A stretch of DNA of 64,000 bases from Zhenpiania hominis (GTDB taxonomy: Bacteria > Bacillota > Clostridia > Peptostreptococcales > Anaerovoracaceae), in NCBI RefSeq assembly GCF_014333425.1, contig NZ_JACRYT010000014.1, positions 7,352 through 71,351 of the forward strand, given 5' to 3'. How positions within the stretch are numbered: the stretch's first letter is position 1; each line of letters opens with the position of its first letter. The translations under genes and the position numbers were made by a program. The notes below the pieces were generated by a model. The model was not told where the DNA came from. It did no database searches and worked only from the letters and a program-made list of their open reading frames with translations. Shown here in pieces: positions 18,378-27,237 of the stretch.

Positions 18378-20810
18378 TTACATCTCCCTTAAAGTTGCAT
18401 TGACTTCATTTTTTAGTGCTTCTAAAACGCTTTCGTGGACTTTTGCCACTTCCTCATCTGTAAGTGTCTTATTTTTATCTCGATAGGTCAGTGCAAACGC
18501 CGCGCTCTTCTTTCCTTCAGCCACCTGTTTTCCCCTGTACACGTCAAACAGCTTCACACTTTCCAGAATTGGCCTTCCTTTTTCCCGAATTACTTTTTCA
18601 ATATCGCCTACCTGTACGTCCTCATCTACCAGTAAAGCGATATCTCTTGAAGTGGATGGATATTTCGGCAGAGGTTCATAATGTTTTTCCACATTCGCAT
18701 GACGGATAATCGCGTCGAAGAACAGTTCGCACACATAGGCTCTGGTCCCGATTCCGAATTCTTCCGCTACATCCGGATAAACCTCTCCCATAATTCCCAG
18801 TTCTTCTTCACCAACTCGGATTCTCGCGCAGCGGCCCGGATGGTAGACGCCGTATTCGCTTTCCGAAACAAAGGTTATATCGCGGATTCCCAGTATCTTT
18901 AACAGTTCCGTCAAAATACCCTTCAAAGTAAAGAAGGTCGTTCCCTCACCGTAAAGTCCGATACACAACCCCGTCATTTCATCGGGAAGCTGCTCCGGAT
19001 CCATAAGATTCGCCATAAAAGTGTTTCCAATTTCAAAGGCTTTTACATTCTCGATTTTTCTTGAATAATTCCGCCCCATTACTTCCAGCATATTAGGAGT
19101 CAAAATTGTCCGCATTACGGAATTTTCTTCTCCCAGGGGGTTAAGAATCTTCACAAAGGCCCGCTCCCAGGAATCTTCATCAATCCGCACCTGGTCCACG
19201 CCCTTCGGACTTACAAAGGAGTAGGTCTGCACTTCGTTCAGTCCCAGCGCGCACAGCGTATCCCTCGCCAGATCCATCAGCGCCCGTTCTCTGGATTTTC
19301 CAGACTCCTGGTTTCCTTTCGGTAAAGTTACCGGCAGATTATCGTAGCCGTACATCCTGGCAACTTCCTCTATAAAATCCACTTCCGAGATCATATCCTG
19401 CCTAACGGTTGGCGGAGTCACCTTCAGGATCGGTCCATCTCCTTCCACTTTCATCTCCAGGCTTTCAAAGATGCGAATCATCTCACTGGCAGGAAGTTCA
19501 ATTCCCAGGACTTTATTAACCCGATCCACTCTTACGTCAATCGGCTTTGCCTCGAATTCTTTCGGATAGACATCTACAGTACCGGTGGCGACTTTTCCGC
19601 ATCCAAGAATTTCAATCAGGCGGCATACCCGATCCGCAGCTGCCTGACACAAATTTGGATCAATCCCCTTTTCAAACCTGGATGAAGCTTCTGTACGAAG
19701 TCCCAGCTTTTTCGATGTGGCGCGCACACTATCTCCGTTGAAGTTCGCCGATTCCACCAAAATCGTTGTCGTATCCGCCTCAATCTCGGAATTCAGTCCG
19801 CCCATAACGCCGGCAATGGCGACGCCTCTTTTTCCATCTTTAATCAGCAGCATGTCGTCGGTCAGGGTCCGCTCTGTGTTATCTAAAGTTGTAAACTTCT
19901 CGCCTTCCGCGGCCCGCTCTACAATAATTTTGCTGTCCGCGATCTGACGGATATCAAAAGCATGAATCGGCTGACCGAACTCCAGCATAACAAAGTTGGT
20001 AATATCTACGATATTATTAATTGGGCGCATTCCCGCGTACATCAGCCGCTTCTGGAGCCACCACGGGGACTGCCCGATTTTTACATCTGTTACAATTCGC
20101 GCCGCGTAGCGCCTGCACAGCTCCGGCTCCCGGATTTCCACCTGGATAAAGTCCGCCGCTTTTTTCTCTGTTTCCTCCTGGCAAGCCGTATCCGGATAAT
20201 TCAGACGCTCCCCAAAGGTAGCTGCCGCTTCCCTGGCCATGCCCACCATGGACAGACAATCCGGTCGATTCGGCGTAATTTCAAAATCCACTACCGCCTG
20301 TCTGAGACCCAGGGCCTCGGCGAAATCTTGCCCCAGAGGATATTCTTCCTCCAAAATCCAAATTCCGTCTTTATGGGCAATAGGCACGACTTTATCCTCG
20401 AATCCCAGTTCTCCTGCGGAACACAGCATTCCCGCGGATTCTACTCCACGCAGTTTTCCCTTTTTTATGACTGTTCCGCCATCCTGCTTTTCCTGTCCGT
20501 GAAGGGGTCCCGGGATCCTGCTCCCATCCAGAGCAACCGGTACATATGCTCCCTCAAACACATTGGGAGCTCCCGTTACAATCTGCAGCAGATCGTCTTT
20601 TCCCACATTAATCTGACATATCACCAGCTTATCCGCGTCCGGATGCTTTTCAATTTTCTCGATTTTTCCTACGACTACGTTCTCCATTTCTTCACAGAAG
20701 TATTCACAGGTTTCCAGATTGGAGCCCGACATAATCATTCTGTCGCAGAATTCCTTTGTATCTACATTTATATCTGTATAATCTTTCAGCCACTCGATTG
20801 GAACTAACAT
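18378..20810 (-). CDS. pheT: Phenylalanine-tRNA ligase beta subunit
   Basis: The 810-residue beta chain of the alpha2-beta2 synthetase, bacterial full-length form. It has the N-terminal EMAP/tRNA-binding fold (GKIEKIEKHPDADKL near residue 50) and the B3/B4 editing domain around 210-400. B5 and a catalytic-like core follow, then the C-terminal ferredoxin-like anticodon domain (YPSTSRDIALLVDE.. near 715). The ATG follows AGGAGGTG. It begins 12 bases after the pheS stop. Confidence 0.96.
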   Translation of the reverse strand: MLVPIEWLKDYTDINVDTKEFCDRMIMSGSNLETCEYFCEEMENVVVGKIEKIEKHPDADKLVICQINVGKDDLLQIVTGAPNVFEGAYVPVALDGSRIPGPLHGQEKQDGGTVIKKGKLRGVESAGMLCSAGELGFEDKVVPIAHKDGIWILEEEYPLGQDFAEALGLRQAVVDFEITPNRPDCLSMVGMAREAAATFGERLNYPDTACQEETEKKAADFIQVEIREPELCRRYAARIVTDVKIGQSPWWLQKRLMYAGMRPINNIVDITNFVMLEFGQPIHAFDIRQIADSKIIVERAAEGEKFTTLDNTERTLTDDMLLIKDGKRGVAIAGVMGGLNSEIEADTTTILVESANFNGDSVRATSKKLGLRTEASSRFEKGIDPNLCQAAADRVCRLIEILGCGKVATGTVDVYPKEFEAKPIDVRVDRVNKVLGIELPASEMIRIFESLEMKVEGDGPILKVTPPTVRQDMISEVDFIEEVARMYGYDNLPVTLPKGNQESGKSRERALMDLARDTLCALGLNEVQTYSFVSPKGVDQVRIDEDSWERAFVKILNPLGEENSVMRTILTPNMLEVMGRNYSRKIENVKAFEIGNTFMANLMDPEQLPDEMTGLCIGLYGEGTTFFTLKGILTELLKILGIRDITFVSESEYGVYHPGRCARIRVGEEELGIMGEVYPDVAEEFGIGTRAYVCELFFDAIIRHANVEKHYEPLPKYPSTSRDIALLVDEDVQVGDIEKVIREKGRPILESVKLFDVYRGKQVAEGKKSAAFALTYRDKNKTLTDEEVAKVHESVLEALKNEVNATLREM

Positions 20811-20822
20811 CTACGGCACCTC

Positions 20823-21845
20823 CTATTTGAACTGGTTGATGAAACGCATGTCGTTTTCATAGAAAAGACGAATATCATCAACACCATATTTTAACATCGC
20901 CAGCCGTTCGACGCCGACGCCAAAAGCAAACCCGGTATATTTTTCCGTATCAATGCCGCCGACTTCGAGAACTTTTGGATGAACAATTCCACAACCAAGG
21001 ATTTCAATCCATCCGCTGCCCTTGCAGATGCTGCATCCTTTTCCGCCGCATTTAAAGCAGGAAACGTCCATTTCCGCACTCGGTTCTGTAAATGGGAAAT
21101 GATGGGGACGGAACTTGGTCTTTGTAGAAGAACCAAAGAGCTGTTTTGCCATGCTGTCCAGCGTTCCTTTCAGATCCGCCATGGTAATTCCCTCGTCCAC
21201 AATCAGGCCTTCCACCTGGTGGAACATTGGGGAGTGGGTAGCGTCCGGCGTATCGCAGCGGAAGCATCTGCCCGGCGCGATGACTTTAATCGGAGGTTCC
21301 TGACTTACCAGCGTCCGAATCTGCACAGACGATGTATGAGGTCTCAGAACCGTATCTTTTGCGATATAAAAGGTATCCGTCATGTCTCTGGACGGGTGGT
21401 TCGGAGGGGAATTTAACGCATCAAAGGCATTGAACACGCTTTCCACCTGAGGACCCTCCGCGATGGAATATCCCATGGACATAAAAATTCGGCAGAGTTC
21501 TTCTATCGTAATGGTGATGGGATGCTTTACTCCCAGGCTCACATCTTCGCCCGGCTCGGTCACATCGATCTTTTCTTCCCGAAACCGCGCTTCTTTTTCC
21601 GCAGCCTTCACCTGCTCCTTTTTTTCTTCCAGCAGTGTTTCGATTTCAGCTCTCACCGCGTTGGCTGCCTTGCCCAGCTCTTTTTTCTCTTCTGGCGCAA
21701 GCTTTCCCATTCCTCTCAGAATCTGAGTAAGCTGTCCCTTTTTTCCCAGTACCCGGACTCTGACTTCCTCTGTTTCCGCCATGGTCTGCGCTTTTTCTAA
21801 TTGTTCTTTTGCCTCCTGCAAAATTTGATTCAGTTGAGTTTGCAT
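20823..21845 (-). CDS. pheS: Phenylalanine-tRNA ligase alpha subunit
   Basis: A 340-residue catalytic chain. The start MQTQLNQILQ at 21845 was chosen for its GGAGAGG site and standard length; the frame stays open 16 codons further upstream. An N-terminal coiled coil (about residues 1-85) is followed by class II motifs: HPITITIEELCRIF, FYIAKDTVLRPHTSSVQIR (motif 2), and the motif 3 segment GFAFGVGVERLAMLKYG. The gene lies only 19 bases after a TrmH-family methyltransferase, the same pairing as B. subtilis ysgA-pheS. There is no room for a T-box leader immediately upstream. Confidence 0.96.
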   Translation of the reverse strand: MQTQLNQILQEAKEQLEKAQTMAETEEVRVRVLGKKGQLTQILRGMGKLAPEEKKELGKAANAVRAEIETLLEEKKEQVKAAEKEARFREEKIDVTEPGEDVSLGVKHPITITIEELCRIFMSMGYSIAEGPQVESVFNAFDALNSPPNHPSRDMTDTFYIAKDTVLRPHTSSVQIRTLVSQEPPIKVIAPGRCFRCDTPDATHSPMFHQVEGLIVDEGITMADLKGTLDSMAKQLFGSSTKTKFRPHHFPFTEPSAEMDVSCFKCGGKGCSICKGSGWIEILGCGIVHPKVLEVGGIDTEKYTGFAFGVGVERLAMLKYGVDDIRLFYENDMRFINQFK

Positions 21846-21864
21846 ATACGTTACCTCTCCAAAT

Positions 21865-22656
21865 TTATAGTCTGTTTTCCCGTATGGATTCATACATCAG
21901 GATCCCTGCCGCGACTGCCGCGTTCAAAGAATCGATCTCGCCGCTCATGGGAATCTTTACAATTTTATGGGCCATCTGCATCAATTCCGCGGAAATACCG
22001 TTTCCTTCGTTTCCGATAATCAGTCCCACATTTTCGGTAAGCTCCGCATCATAATAAAAGATCTCTGTCTCAAAACCGGTTGCGATAATCGTTTTGCCTT
22101 CCGCCTCCAGAATGCGAACCGCCTCTTCGGAAGAGTCTGCGGAAAACACCGGCATTCGGAAAAGCGATCCGGCCGCGGCTCTTACAATCTTAGGGGAGTA
22201 AAGATCAGCCGTTCCCTTAATCGTCATCACACCGCTGTATCCCGCCGCGTCCGCGGTTCGGATAATCGTTCCGATGTTTCCCGGATCCTGCAGCCGGTCC
22301 AAAAGAATCACGTTACCCTGCTTTTCCCGGATCTTCTTCCGAAACACGGACTCATCAATTTCTTCTTTTTGTACCACTGCCAGAATTCCCTGACTGTTTT
22401 CTGTCTGCGTCATCTGTGCAAAAAGAGAATCCGCTGCTTTCACAGTTTCACAGGAAATTTGTTCAAGAACCGTGTCGGCATTTTTATTGCTTTCCGCCGC
22501 CACCACGATTTTTAAGCATTGTCCCGTCTTTACAGCCTCCCGTACCATCTTTTCCCCTTCGATCAGGTATTCTCCGTATTTCTGACGGTACTTGCGGGCT
22601 GAAAGTCGAACGCAGAGTCGGTATATTTGGTTTTCTTTTGATGTAATCAGCCTCAT
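21865..22656 (-). CDS. TrmH/SpoU-family RNA methyltransferase
   Basis: A 263-residue 2'-O-methyltransferase of the SPOUT fold. An N-terminal substrate-binding domain (LIEGEKMVREAV) is followed by the knotted catalytic part. The three SpoU motifs are visible as LLDRLQDPGNIGTIIRTADAAG, VGLIIGNEGNGIS and IPMSGEIDSLNAAVAAGILMYE. The exact RNA target is not known for this subgroup (B. subtilis YsgA-like). It sits between ftsZ and pheST and probably shares their transcript. Confidence 0.9.
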   Translation of the reverse strand: MRLITSKENQIYRLCVRLSARKYRQKYGEYLIEGEKMVREAVKTGQCLKIVVAAESNKNADTVLEQISCETVKAADSLFAQMTQTENSQGILAVVQKEEIDESVFRKKIREKQGNVILLDRLQDPGNIGTIIRTADAAGYSGVMTIKGTADLYSPKIVRAAAGSLFRMPVFSADSSEEAVRILEAEGKTIIATGFETEIFYYDAELTENVGLIIGNEGNGISAELMQMAHKIVKIPMSGEIDSLNAAVAAGILMYESIRENRL

Positions 22657-22670
22657 ATTCTCTTACGAAG

Positions 22671-22693
22671 AAAAGCCGGTCAACCGCCGGCTT
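22671..22693 (-). terminator. Weak hairpin between ftsZ and the methyltransferase gene
   Basis: Stem AAGCCGG/CCGGCTT with a 7-base loop, followed on the minus strand by TTTTCTTC. The broken T tract suggests partial termination, so some transcripts should continue into pheST. Confidence 0.45.
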
Positions 22694-22712
22694 CATTCTA
22701 CCACTATGAATT

Positions 22713-23837
22713 CTACTTTGTTAAGAAGGGCGGGATTTTAAAATCATCTCCTAACAGGCTTCCGCTGTTTTCCTTGTCGCTGTCCTCTTTGCGGATCGAA
22801 TCCGTAGAAGCTCCGCCTTTATCCGCCTGTTTGTCAGCATCGTTTTCCGGAATGGAAACCTCACCCAGAACATCTTCATTCGGCCGTTTCTCAAAGCCTG
22901 TGGCAATCACGGTAATGAATATTTCATCCTTGATATCTTCTTTAATCGCAGCACCAAAGATAATAATCGCATTGCTGTCCGCCGCTTTCTCAATTTCACT
23001 GGCTGCTTCATTCGCCTCCAGCATTCCCAGATCATAACCGCCCGTAACATTGATAAGTACTGCTTTCGCCCCATCGATACTAGTCTCCAGAAGCGGGCTT
23101 TCTATCGCGTCTTTTACGGCCTGTGCCACACGGTCTTCTCCGGATCCCTTTCCTACCCCCATATGGGCGATGCCTCTGTCTTTCATAACCGTTGTCACGT
23201 CCGCAAAGTCCAGATTAATCAGCGCATCGTTAATGATCAGTTCGGAAATGCCCTGAATTCCCTGTTTCAGCACTTCATCCGCCATTTCAAAGGCTTCCAG
23301 AAGGGATGTATTTTCTTCTACGGTCTCAAGGAGCTTATCATTGGGAACAATCACCAGAGAATCTACATATTTTTTCAAAAATTTGATTCCCAGTTCCGCA
23401 TGTTCTCCCCGTTTTTTTCCTTCAAAGGTAAACGGTCTTGTTACAACTCCGACGGTCAGGATGCCCAAATCTTTTGCTACCTTGGCGACAATCGGCGCCG
23501 CTCCGGTTCCCGTACCGCCGCCCATACCGGCTGTAATGAAAACCATATCCGCTCCGGTAATAAATTTGGAAAGGTCCTCCAGATTTTCTTCCGCGGATTT
23601 CTGTCCGATTTCCGGATTGCCGCCCGCGCCCAGACCTTTCGTCAGTTTTTCACCAATCTGAAGCTTTGTCTCCGCCTTGCATTTAGCCAAAGCCTGCTTG
23701 TCTGTATTTATAGCAATGTAGGCCACGCCCTGCAGCCCTGCATCTATCATTCTGTTAACTGCGTTACACCCGCCGCCTCCGACACCGACTACTTTGATTT
23801 TCGCCGGAGTTGACTCGTTCATCTCAAATTGTAACAT
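22713..23837 (-). CDS. ftsZ: Cell division GTPase FtsZ
   Basis: The tubulin homologue that forms the Z-ring (374 residues). The GTP-binding tubulin signature GGGTGTG is at residues 106-112, the T7 synergy loop NLDFADV lies near 210, and the C-terminal core ends near residue 320. A short linker rich in Asp, Lys and Ser leads to the conserved C-terminal peptide DDFKIPPFL, the docking site for FtsA, SepF, ZapA-type partners. The ATG follows GGGGAGGT. It has its own promoter 43 bases upstream. Neither ftsA nor sepF is in this window, and the spoIIGA-sigE pair common after ftsZ in sporeformers is absent. Confidence 0.97.
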   Translation of the reverse strand: MLQFEMNESTPAKIKVVGVGGGGCNAVNRMIDAGLQGVAYIAINTDKQALAKCKAETKLQIGEKLTKGLGAGGNPEIGQKSAEENLEDLSKFITGADMVFITAGMGGGTGTGAAPIVAKVAKDLGILTVGVVTRPFTFEGKKRGEHAELGIKFLKKYVDSLVIVPNDKLLETVEENTSLLEAFEMADEVLKQGIQGISELIINDALINLDFADVTTVMKDRGIAHMGVGKGSGEDRVAQAVKDAIESPLLETSIDGAKAVLINVTGGYDLGMLEANEAASEIEKAADSNAIIIFGAAIKEDIKDEIFITVIATGFEKRPNEDVLGEVSIPENDADKQADKGGASTDSIRKEDSDKENSGSLLGDDFKIPPFLTK

Positions 23838-23879
23838 CAGAAATTACCTCCCCTGTTTTTTTCTATACAACTACAGTCC

Positions 23880-23908
23880 ATTATAGCATAAAGAATCGCC
23901 CGTTGCAC
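23880..23908 (-). promoter_or_regulatory. ftsZ promoter
   Basis: Extended -10 TGCTATAAT on the minus strand (plus ATTATA at 23880-23885) and a poor GTGCAA at the -35 position, in the 134-base gap between ftsQ and ftsZ. It lets ftsZ, pheST and downstream genes be read apart from the mur genes. Confidence 0.65.
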
Positions 23909-23971
23909 CTGTTTTTCCAATTAAAATACCATTTTTTTACCGGAAAAAAACTACGACTTCCGCCTTTTTCC

Positions 23972-24817
23972 TCATTTTATTTTCTTACTGAAAGCATAAT
24001 ACTGATCATCACCAATGGTAATAATTCCCTTTGTAATCTTCTTTTTATACAGATCATAGAGTACTGTTTTCAGATTTCCTTCTTTCATTCCGGTCAGCAG
24101 ATTAGACGCGGTCCCAGTGCACCAAAGTTTGTCGGTCGCATAGGCGGACACGGTATTTCCGGAAATCGAAATTCTCTTAAAAAACAAATCCGCTTCCTGC
24201 ATTGCTTTCACGAGCCGCAACATCTGCTGAAAAGTCGCTTTTTCTTCTACGCTTACTACTTCCCCTTCTTTCGCGTCTGTAATCGTAATGTCTGTCAAAA
24301 GGGTAAACCGCGGAGCCTTTTCCGCAATCTGAAGGACAAATCCTCCCTCGTCAATCACGACATACTCCTGATCCATCTGAATGACCGCAGCCTCCTGCCG
24401 CTCTTTTACATGAATCTCTATGGACGAGGGGAGTTTTCGGCTCACCTGCGCTTCCTGGATATACGGATTTTCTTCCAGTCTGTCCTCGCAGTCACCCGCG
24501 CTAAAATCAAAGAGATTTTCTCCTGTCTTCAGGCCTGCCGTTTTCTGAATCTGCTCCGCAGTAAAATGCGTGCTGCCCGAAACTTTGATTGACTTTACGT
24601 TAAAAAGGCTGGAATGAAGGAAAAAATAGAGGGCCACACAGAAAGCAATCAAAATCAGCAGTTTCAGAAAATAGTGTTTTTTCTTCCGCTTTTTCTTTTT
24701 TTGGGCGGAAGGTTGAGGCGCCTCCTCTGTATTTATCTCATTCCCCTGTTCGACATCTTCTTCCTGCACTTCCCCATTCTCATATTCAATTGTCTGTTTT
24801 TCGTAATCGTTATTCAT
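23972..24817 (-). CDS. ftsQ: Cell division protein FtsQ/DivIB
   Basis: A bitopic division protein of 281 residues. It has an acidic then Lys-rich cytoplasmic tail (1-48), one membrane helix (LKLLILIAFCVALYFFL), then the POTRA domain beginning FNVKSIKVSGSTHFTAEQI. The beta domain follows, with the SSIEIHVKERQEAAVI strand and a YVVIDEGGFVL segment. It stabilises the FtsL/FtsB and PBP complex in the septum. Its start overlaps the murA stop by 4 bases (ATGA). Confidence 0.88.
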   Translation of the reverse strand: MNNDYEKQTIEYENGEVQEEDVEQGNEINTEEAPQPSAQKKKKRKKKHYFLKLLILIAFCVALYFFLHSSLFNVKSIKVSGSTHFTAEQIQKTAGLKTGENLFDFSAGDCEDRLEENPYIQEAQVSRKLPSSIEIHVKERQEAAVIQMDQEYVVIDEGGFVLQIAEKAPRFTLLTDITITDAKEGEVVSVEEKATFQQMLRLVKAMQEADLFFKRISISGNTVSAYATDKLWCTGTASNLLTGMKEGNLKTVLYDLYKKKITKGIITIGDDQYYAFSKKIK

Positions 24818-26073
24818 AAATCTCGTTTAATATCTGCTCCCAGTTGTTCCAATTCTTTATGAAATCCGGAGTATCCGCGTTCTATAAATTCGATATTTTC
24901 TACAATCGTCTCTCCAGAGGCCGAAAGGCCTGCCAGGACGAGCGCCGCTCCGCCCCGAAGATCTTCCGCTTCCACTCGTGTTCCAACAAGCTGTTTTACT
25001 CCCTTTATTATAGCGGTTCGCTGCAAAATTTCAATATCTGCTCCTAGTTTTGCAAGCTGCGCAGTGTATCGGAAACGATTTTCAAAGATCGTTTCTTCCA
25101 CTTTTGTCTGCCCTTCCGCGCCGGCCATAACCGCGCAAAGCTGGGGCTGTAAATCGGTAGGGAATCCCGGATAAGGTTCTGTCTTTATTTTGCCAATACC
25201 GTAAAGTCGTTTCGGCGCCCGCAGCCAGATTTCCCGTGGATACCGCTTTATCTTGCATCCAGCAAAACGGAGATATTTGATTAAGCTCCGCAGAGTGTCG
25301 CTTTCGACCTCTCGCAGGAGTAATTCTCCCCCTGTAGCCGCTGCCGCCATAAGAAATGTCCCTGCCTCGATCCGATCTCCCATAATCGGATAGTAGGCTC
25401 CATGCAGCGGGACCTGCCCTTTTATAACGATCCTCGATGTCCCCGCGCCTTTTATCTGCGCTCCGCAGCAATTGAGATAATTCTGAAGATCGACAATTTC
25501 CGGTTCTCTGGCGCTGTTATGAATTACCGTTTCCCCCTTTGCTCCCAGAGCTGCCAGCATAATATTTTCCGTGGCTCCCACACTGGGGAAATCCAGGATC
25601 AGATTTGTCCCATACAGCCGATTCCCGGTAACAATCAGCTGTTGATCCTTTTCTTCAATATCCGCTCCCATCTGACTAAGGGCTTTCATATGTAAATCGA
25701 TCGGACGTCTGCCGATGGCGCATCCTCCCGGCTGGCTGATCACCGCTCTTCCGCATCTTGTCAGCAGAGGGCCGATTAAAAAGATAGAAGATCGCATTTT
25801 CTCCATCAGTACGCGCGGCACCTCACAGCAGCTTACTCCCGACGTATCGATCCAGACTCGTTCATCACTGCGCACCGCTTTGCAGCCAAGGCTTTCCAAA
25901 ATCTCCTGCATAATCTGAACATCCGAAATGTCCGGGCACCTGGAAAAAAGGTTTTCCTCGCCCGTCACAATGGACGCGGCAAGAATCGGCAGAACCGCGT
26001 TTTTCGCGCCCTTGACTGTATACTCGCCTTCAATCGGGCGACCGCCCTGTATCTGATAGCTCCCCAAATTCAA
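24814..26073 (-). CDS. murA: UDP-N-acetylglucosamine 1-carboxyvinyltransferase
   Basis: The first committed step of peptidoglycan precursor synthesis, adding enolpyruvate to UDP-GlcNAc in the cytoplasm. At 419 residues it is the normal length. The substrate motif is GAKNAVLPI (Lys24, Asn25). The catalytic cysteine, which is the fosfomycin target, is present at Cys118 in QPGGCAIGRRP, so the protein is of the fosfomycin-sensitive type. The start is TTG at 26073, and its GGAGG ribosome site lies in the 3' arm of a strong hairpin. It is encoded between murG and ftsQ. Confidence 0.95.
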   Translation of the reverse strand: MNLGSYQIQGGRPIEGEYTVKGAKNAVLPILAASIVTGEENLFSRCPDISDVQIMQEILESLGCKAVRSDERVWIDTSGVSCCEVPRVLMEKMRSSIFLIGPLLTRCGRAVISQPGGCAIGRRPIDLHMKALSQMGADIEEKDQQLIVTGNRLYGTNLILDFPSVGATENIMLAALGAKGETVIHNSAREPEIVDLQNYLNCCGAQIKGAGTSRIVIKGQVPLHGAYYPIMGDRIEAGTFLMAAAATGGELLLREVESDTLRSLIKYLRFAGCKIKRYPREIWLRAPKRLYGIGKIKTEPYPGFPTDLQPQLCAVMAGAEGQTKVEETIFENRFRYTAQLAKLGADIEILQRTAIIKGVKQLVGTRVEAEDLRGGAALVLAGLSASGETIVENIEFIERGYSGFHKELEQLGADIKRDL

Positions 26074-26077
26074 AACA

Positions 26078-26110
26078 CCTCCGAAACATACTCCATAGTA
26101 TGCCGGAGGC
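26078..26110 (-). promoter_or_regulatory. Hairpin that pairs the murA ribosome binding site
   Basis: On the mRNA (minus strand) CCTCCG (26109-26104) pairs with CGGAGG (26083-26078), and CATAC pairs with GTATG closer to the loop TATGGA. The right arm CGGAGG is the murA Shine-Dalgarno sequence, 4 bases before the TTG start. No T tract follows, so it is not an ordinary terminator. It begins eleven bases after the murG stop, so ribosomes finishing murG could open it. Confidence 0.6.
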
Positions 26111-26120
26111 GCCGTTTAAG

Positions 26121-27224
26121 TTACTGCTTTAGTTCCAGGTTATTGCAGATAATCTCCACCGCGTCCAGAGGCGCGCACGCTCTGCTGCCGGCAGACATTT
26201 TTTCCGTCAGCTCCGGATCATTTTTAAATTTGAGGATCTGCGCGATCAGTTTTTCATCATCCAGCTCTTTTTCTTCCATAATAATCGCGCCGCCGCGATC
26301 CGCTACCGCTTTCGCGTTGTAATACTGGTGGTTGCCGGTTACAATGGGAGACGGAATGAAGATCGCCGGTTTCCCACATACGGTCACCTCCGCCACAGTC
26401 AGCGCGCCGCTTCTGCTGATAACCAGATCCGCCGCGGACAAATATTCGTCCATATTGCTGATATACTCCATAATGTGAATATTCTCGGAAAGTTCAAGCT
26501 TTTTTTCATCCTGAAGCGTATGAAGGATCGCGTCGTAATACCGGCTTCCCGTGGCCATGCATACCTGAACTCCCGGCATGCCATTCAAAGCTTCGATCAC
26601 CCGGAGCATTGCCTTGTTAATACGGCCCGCTCCCTGGCTTCCGCCGAAAACCAGCAAAATAAAATCTTTTTGCGAAAATCCAAGTTTTTCCCGGGATTTC
26701 TTTTTATCTGCTTCGAAAAAAGCTTTTCGCACCGGATTTCCGGTCACCACATGCTTTTCTCTGTGTTTAAAATATTTCTGCGCCTCCTCAAACCCCAGGA
26801 ACACTTTTTCCACATATTTTTCCAGAAGCTTATTTGTCATTCCCGGAAAAGCATTCTGTTCATGGGTATAAGTTTTGATCCCTGCTTTATGGGCTGCCCG
26901 CACGACAGGTCCGCACACATATCCGCCGGTTCCTATCACAAGGTCCGGCCGGAAAGCTTTCATTAGTCTTTTTGCTTGTTTGCTTCCCTCCCTGAGTTTT
27001 TTCATCACTTCGATGTTTTTCAGCGGGTTTTTACGGTTAAACCCCGCGACTGTCACAAACTCAATGGGATATCCGTTTTCCGGTACGATCTTTTTCTCCA
27101 GTCCATGCTTTGTCCCTACAAACAAAATTTGGCTTTCCGGATAGCGTTCTTTGATCTTATCTGCGATGGCAATAGCCGGGTAGATATGTCCTCCCGTACC
27201 GCCGCCTGTCATAATTACTTTCAT
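26121..27224 (-). CDS. murG: Lipid II synthase MurG (GlcNAc transferase)
   Basis: A peripheral membrane glycosyltransferase that adds GlcNAc to lipid I to form lipid II. It has 367 residues and a GT-B fold. The N-terminal glycine-rich loop is MTGGGTGGHIYPAIAIADKI. The middle motif is IGTGGYVCGPVV.. and HEQNAFPGMTN. The C-terminal nucleotide-binding part has VFGGSQGAGRIN and the donor-contact SRSGALTVAEV. The gene lies 13 bases after ftsW. Confidence 0.96.
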   Translation of the reverse strand: MKVIMTGGGTGGHIYPAIAIADKIKERYPESQILFVGTKHGLEKKIVPENGYPIEFVTVAGFNRKNPLKNIEVMKKLREGSKQAKRLMKAFRPDLVIGTGGYVCGPVVRAAHKAGIKTYTHEQNAFPGMTNKLLEKYVEKVFLGFEEAQKYFKHREKHVVTGNPVRKAFFEADKKKSREKLGFSQKDFILLVFGGSQGAGRINKAMLRVIEALNGMPGVQVCMATGSRYYDAILHTLQDEKKLELSENIHIMEYISNMDEYLSAADLVISRSGALTVAEVTVCGKPAIFIPSPIVTGNHQYYNAKAVADRGGAIIMEEKELDDEKLIAQILKFKNDPELTEKMSAGSRACAPLDAVEIICNNLELKQ

Positions 27225-27237
27225 GATTGTCTGCTCC

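Noticed and set aside
20823..22713. T-box leader for pheST
   Set aside because: pheS starts 19 bases after the methyltransferase gene, and the gap before that gene is only 56 bases with a small hairpin. There is no specifier loop or T-box sequence.
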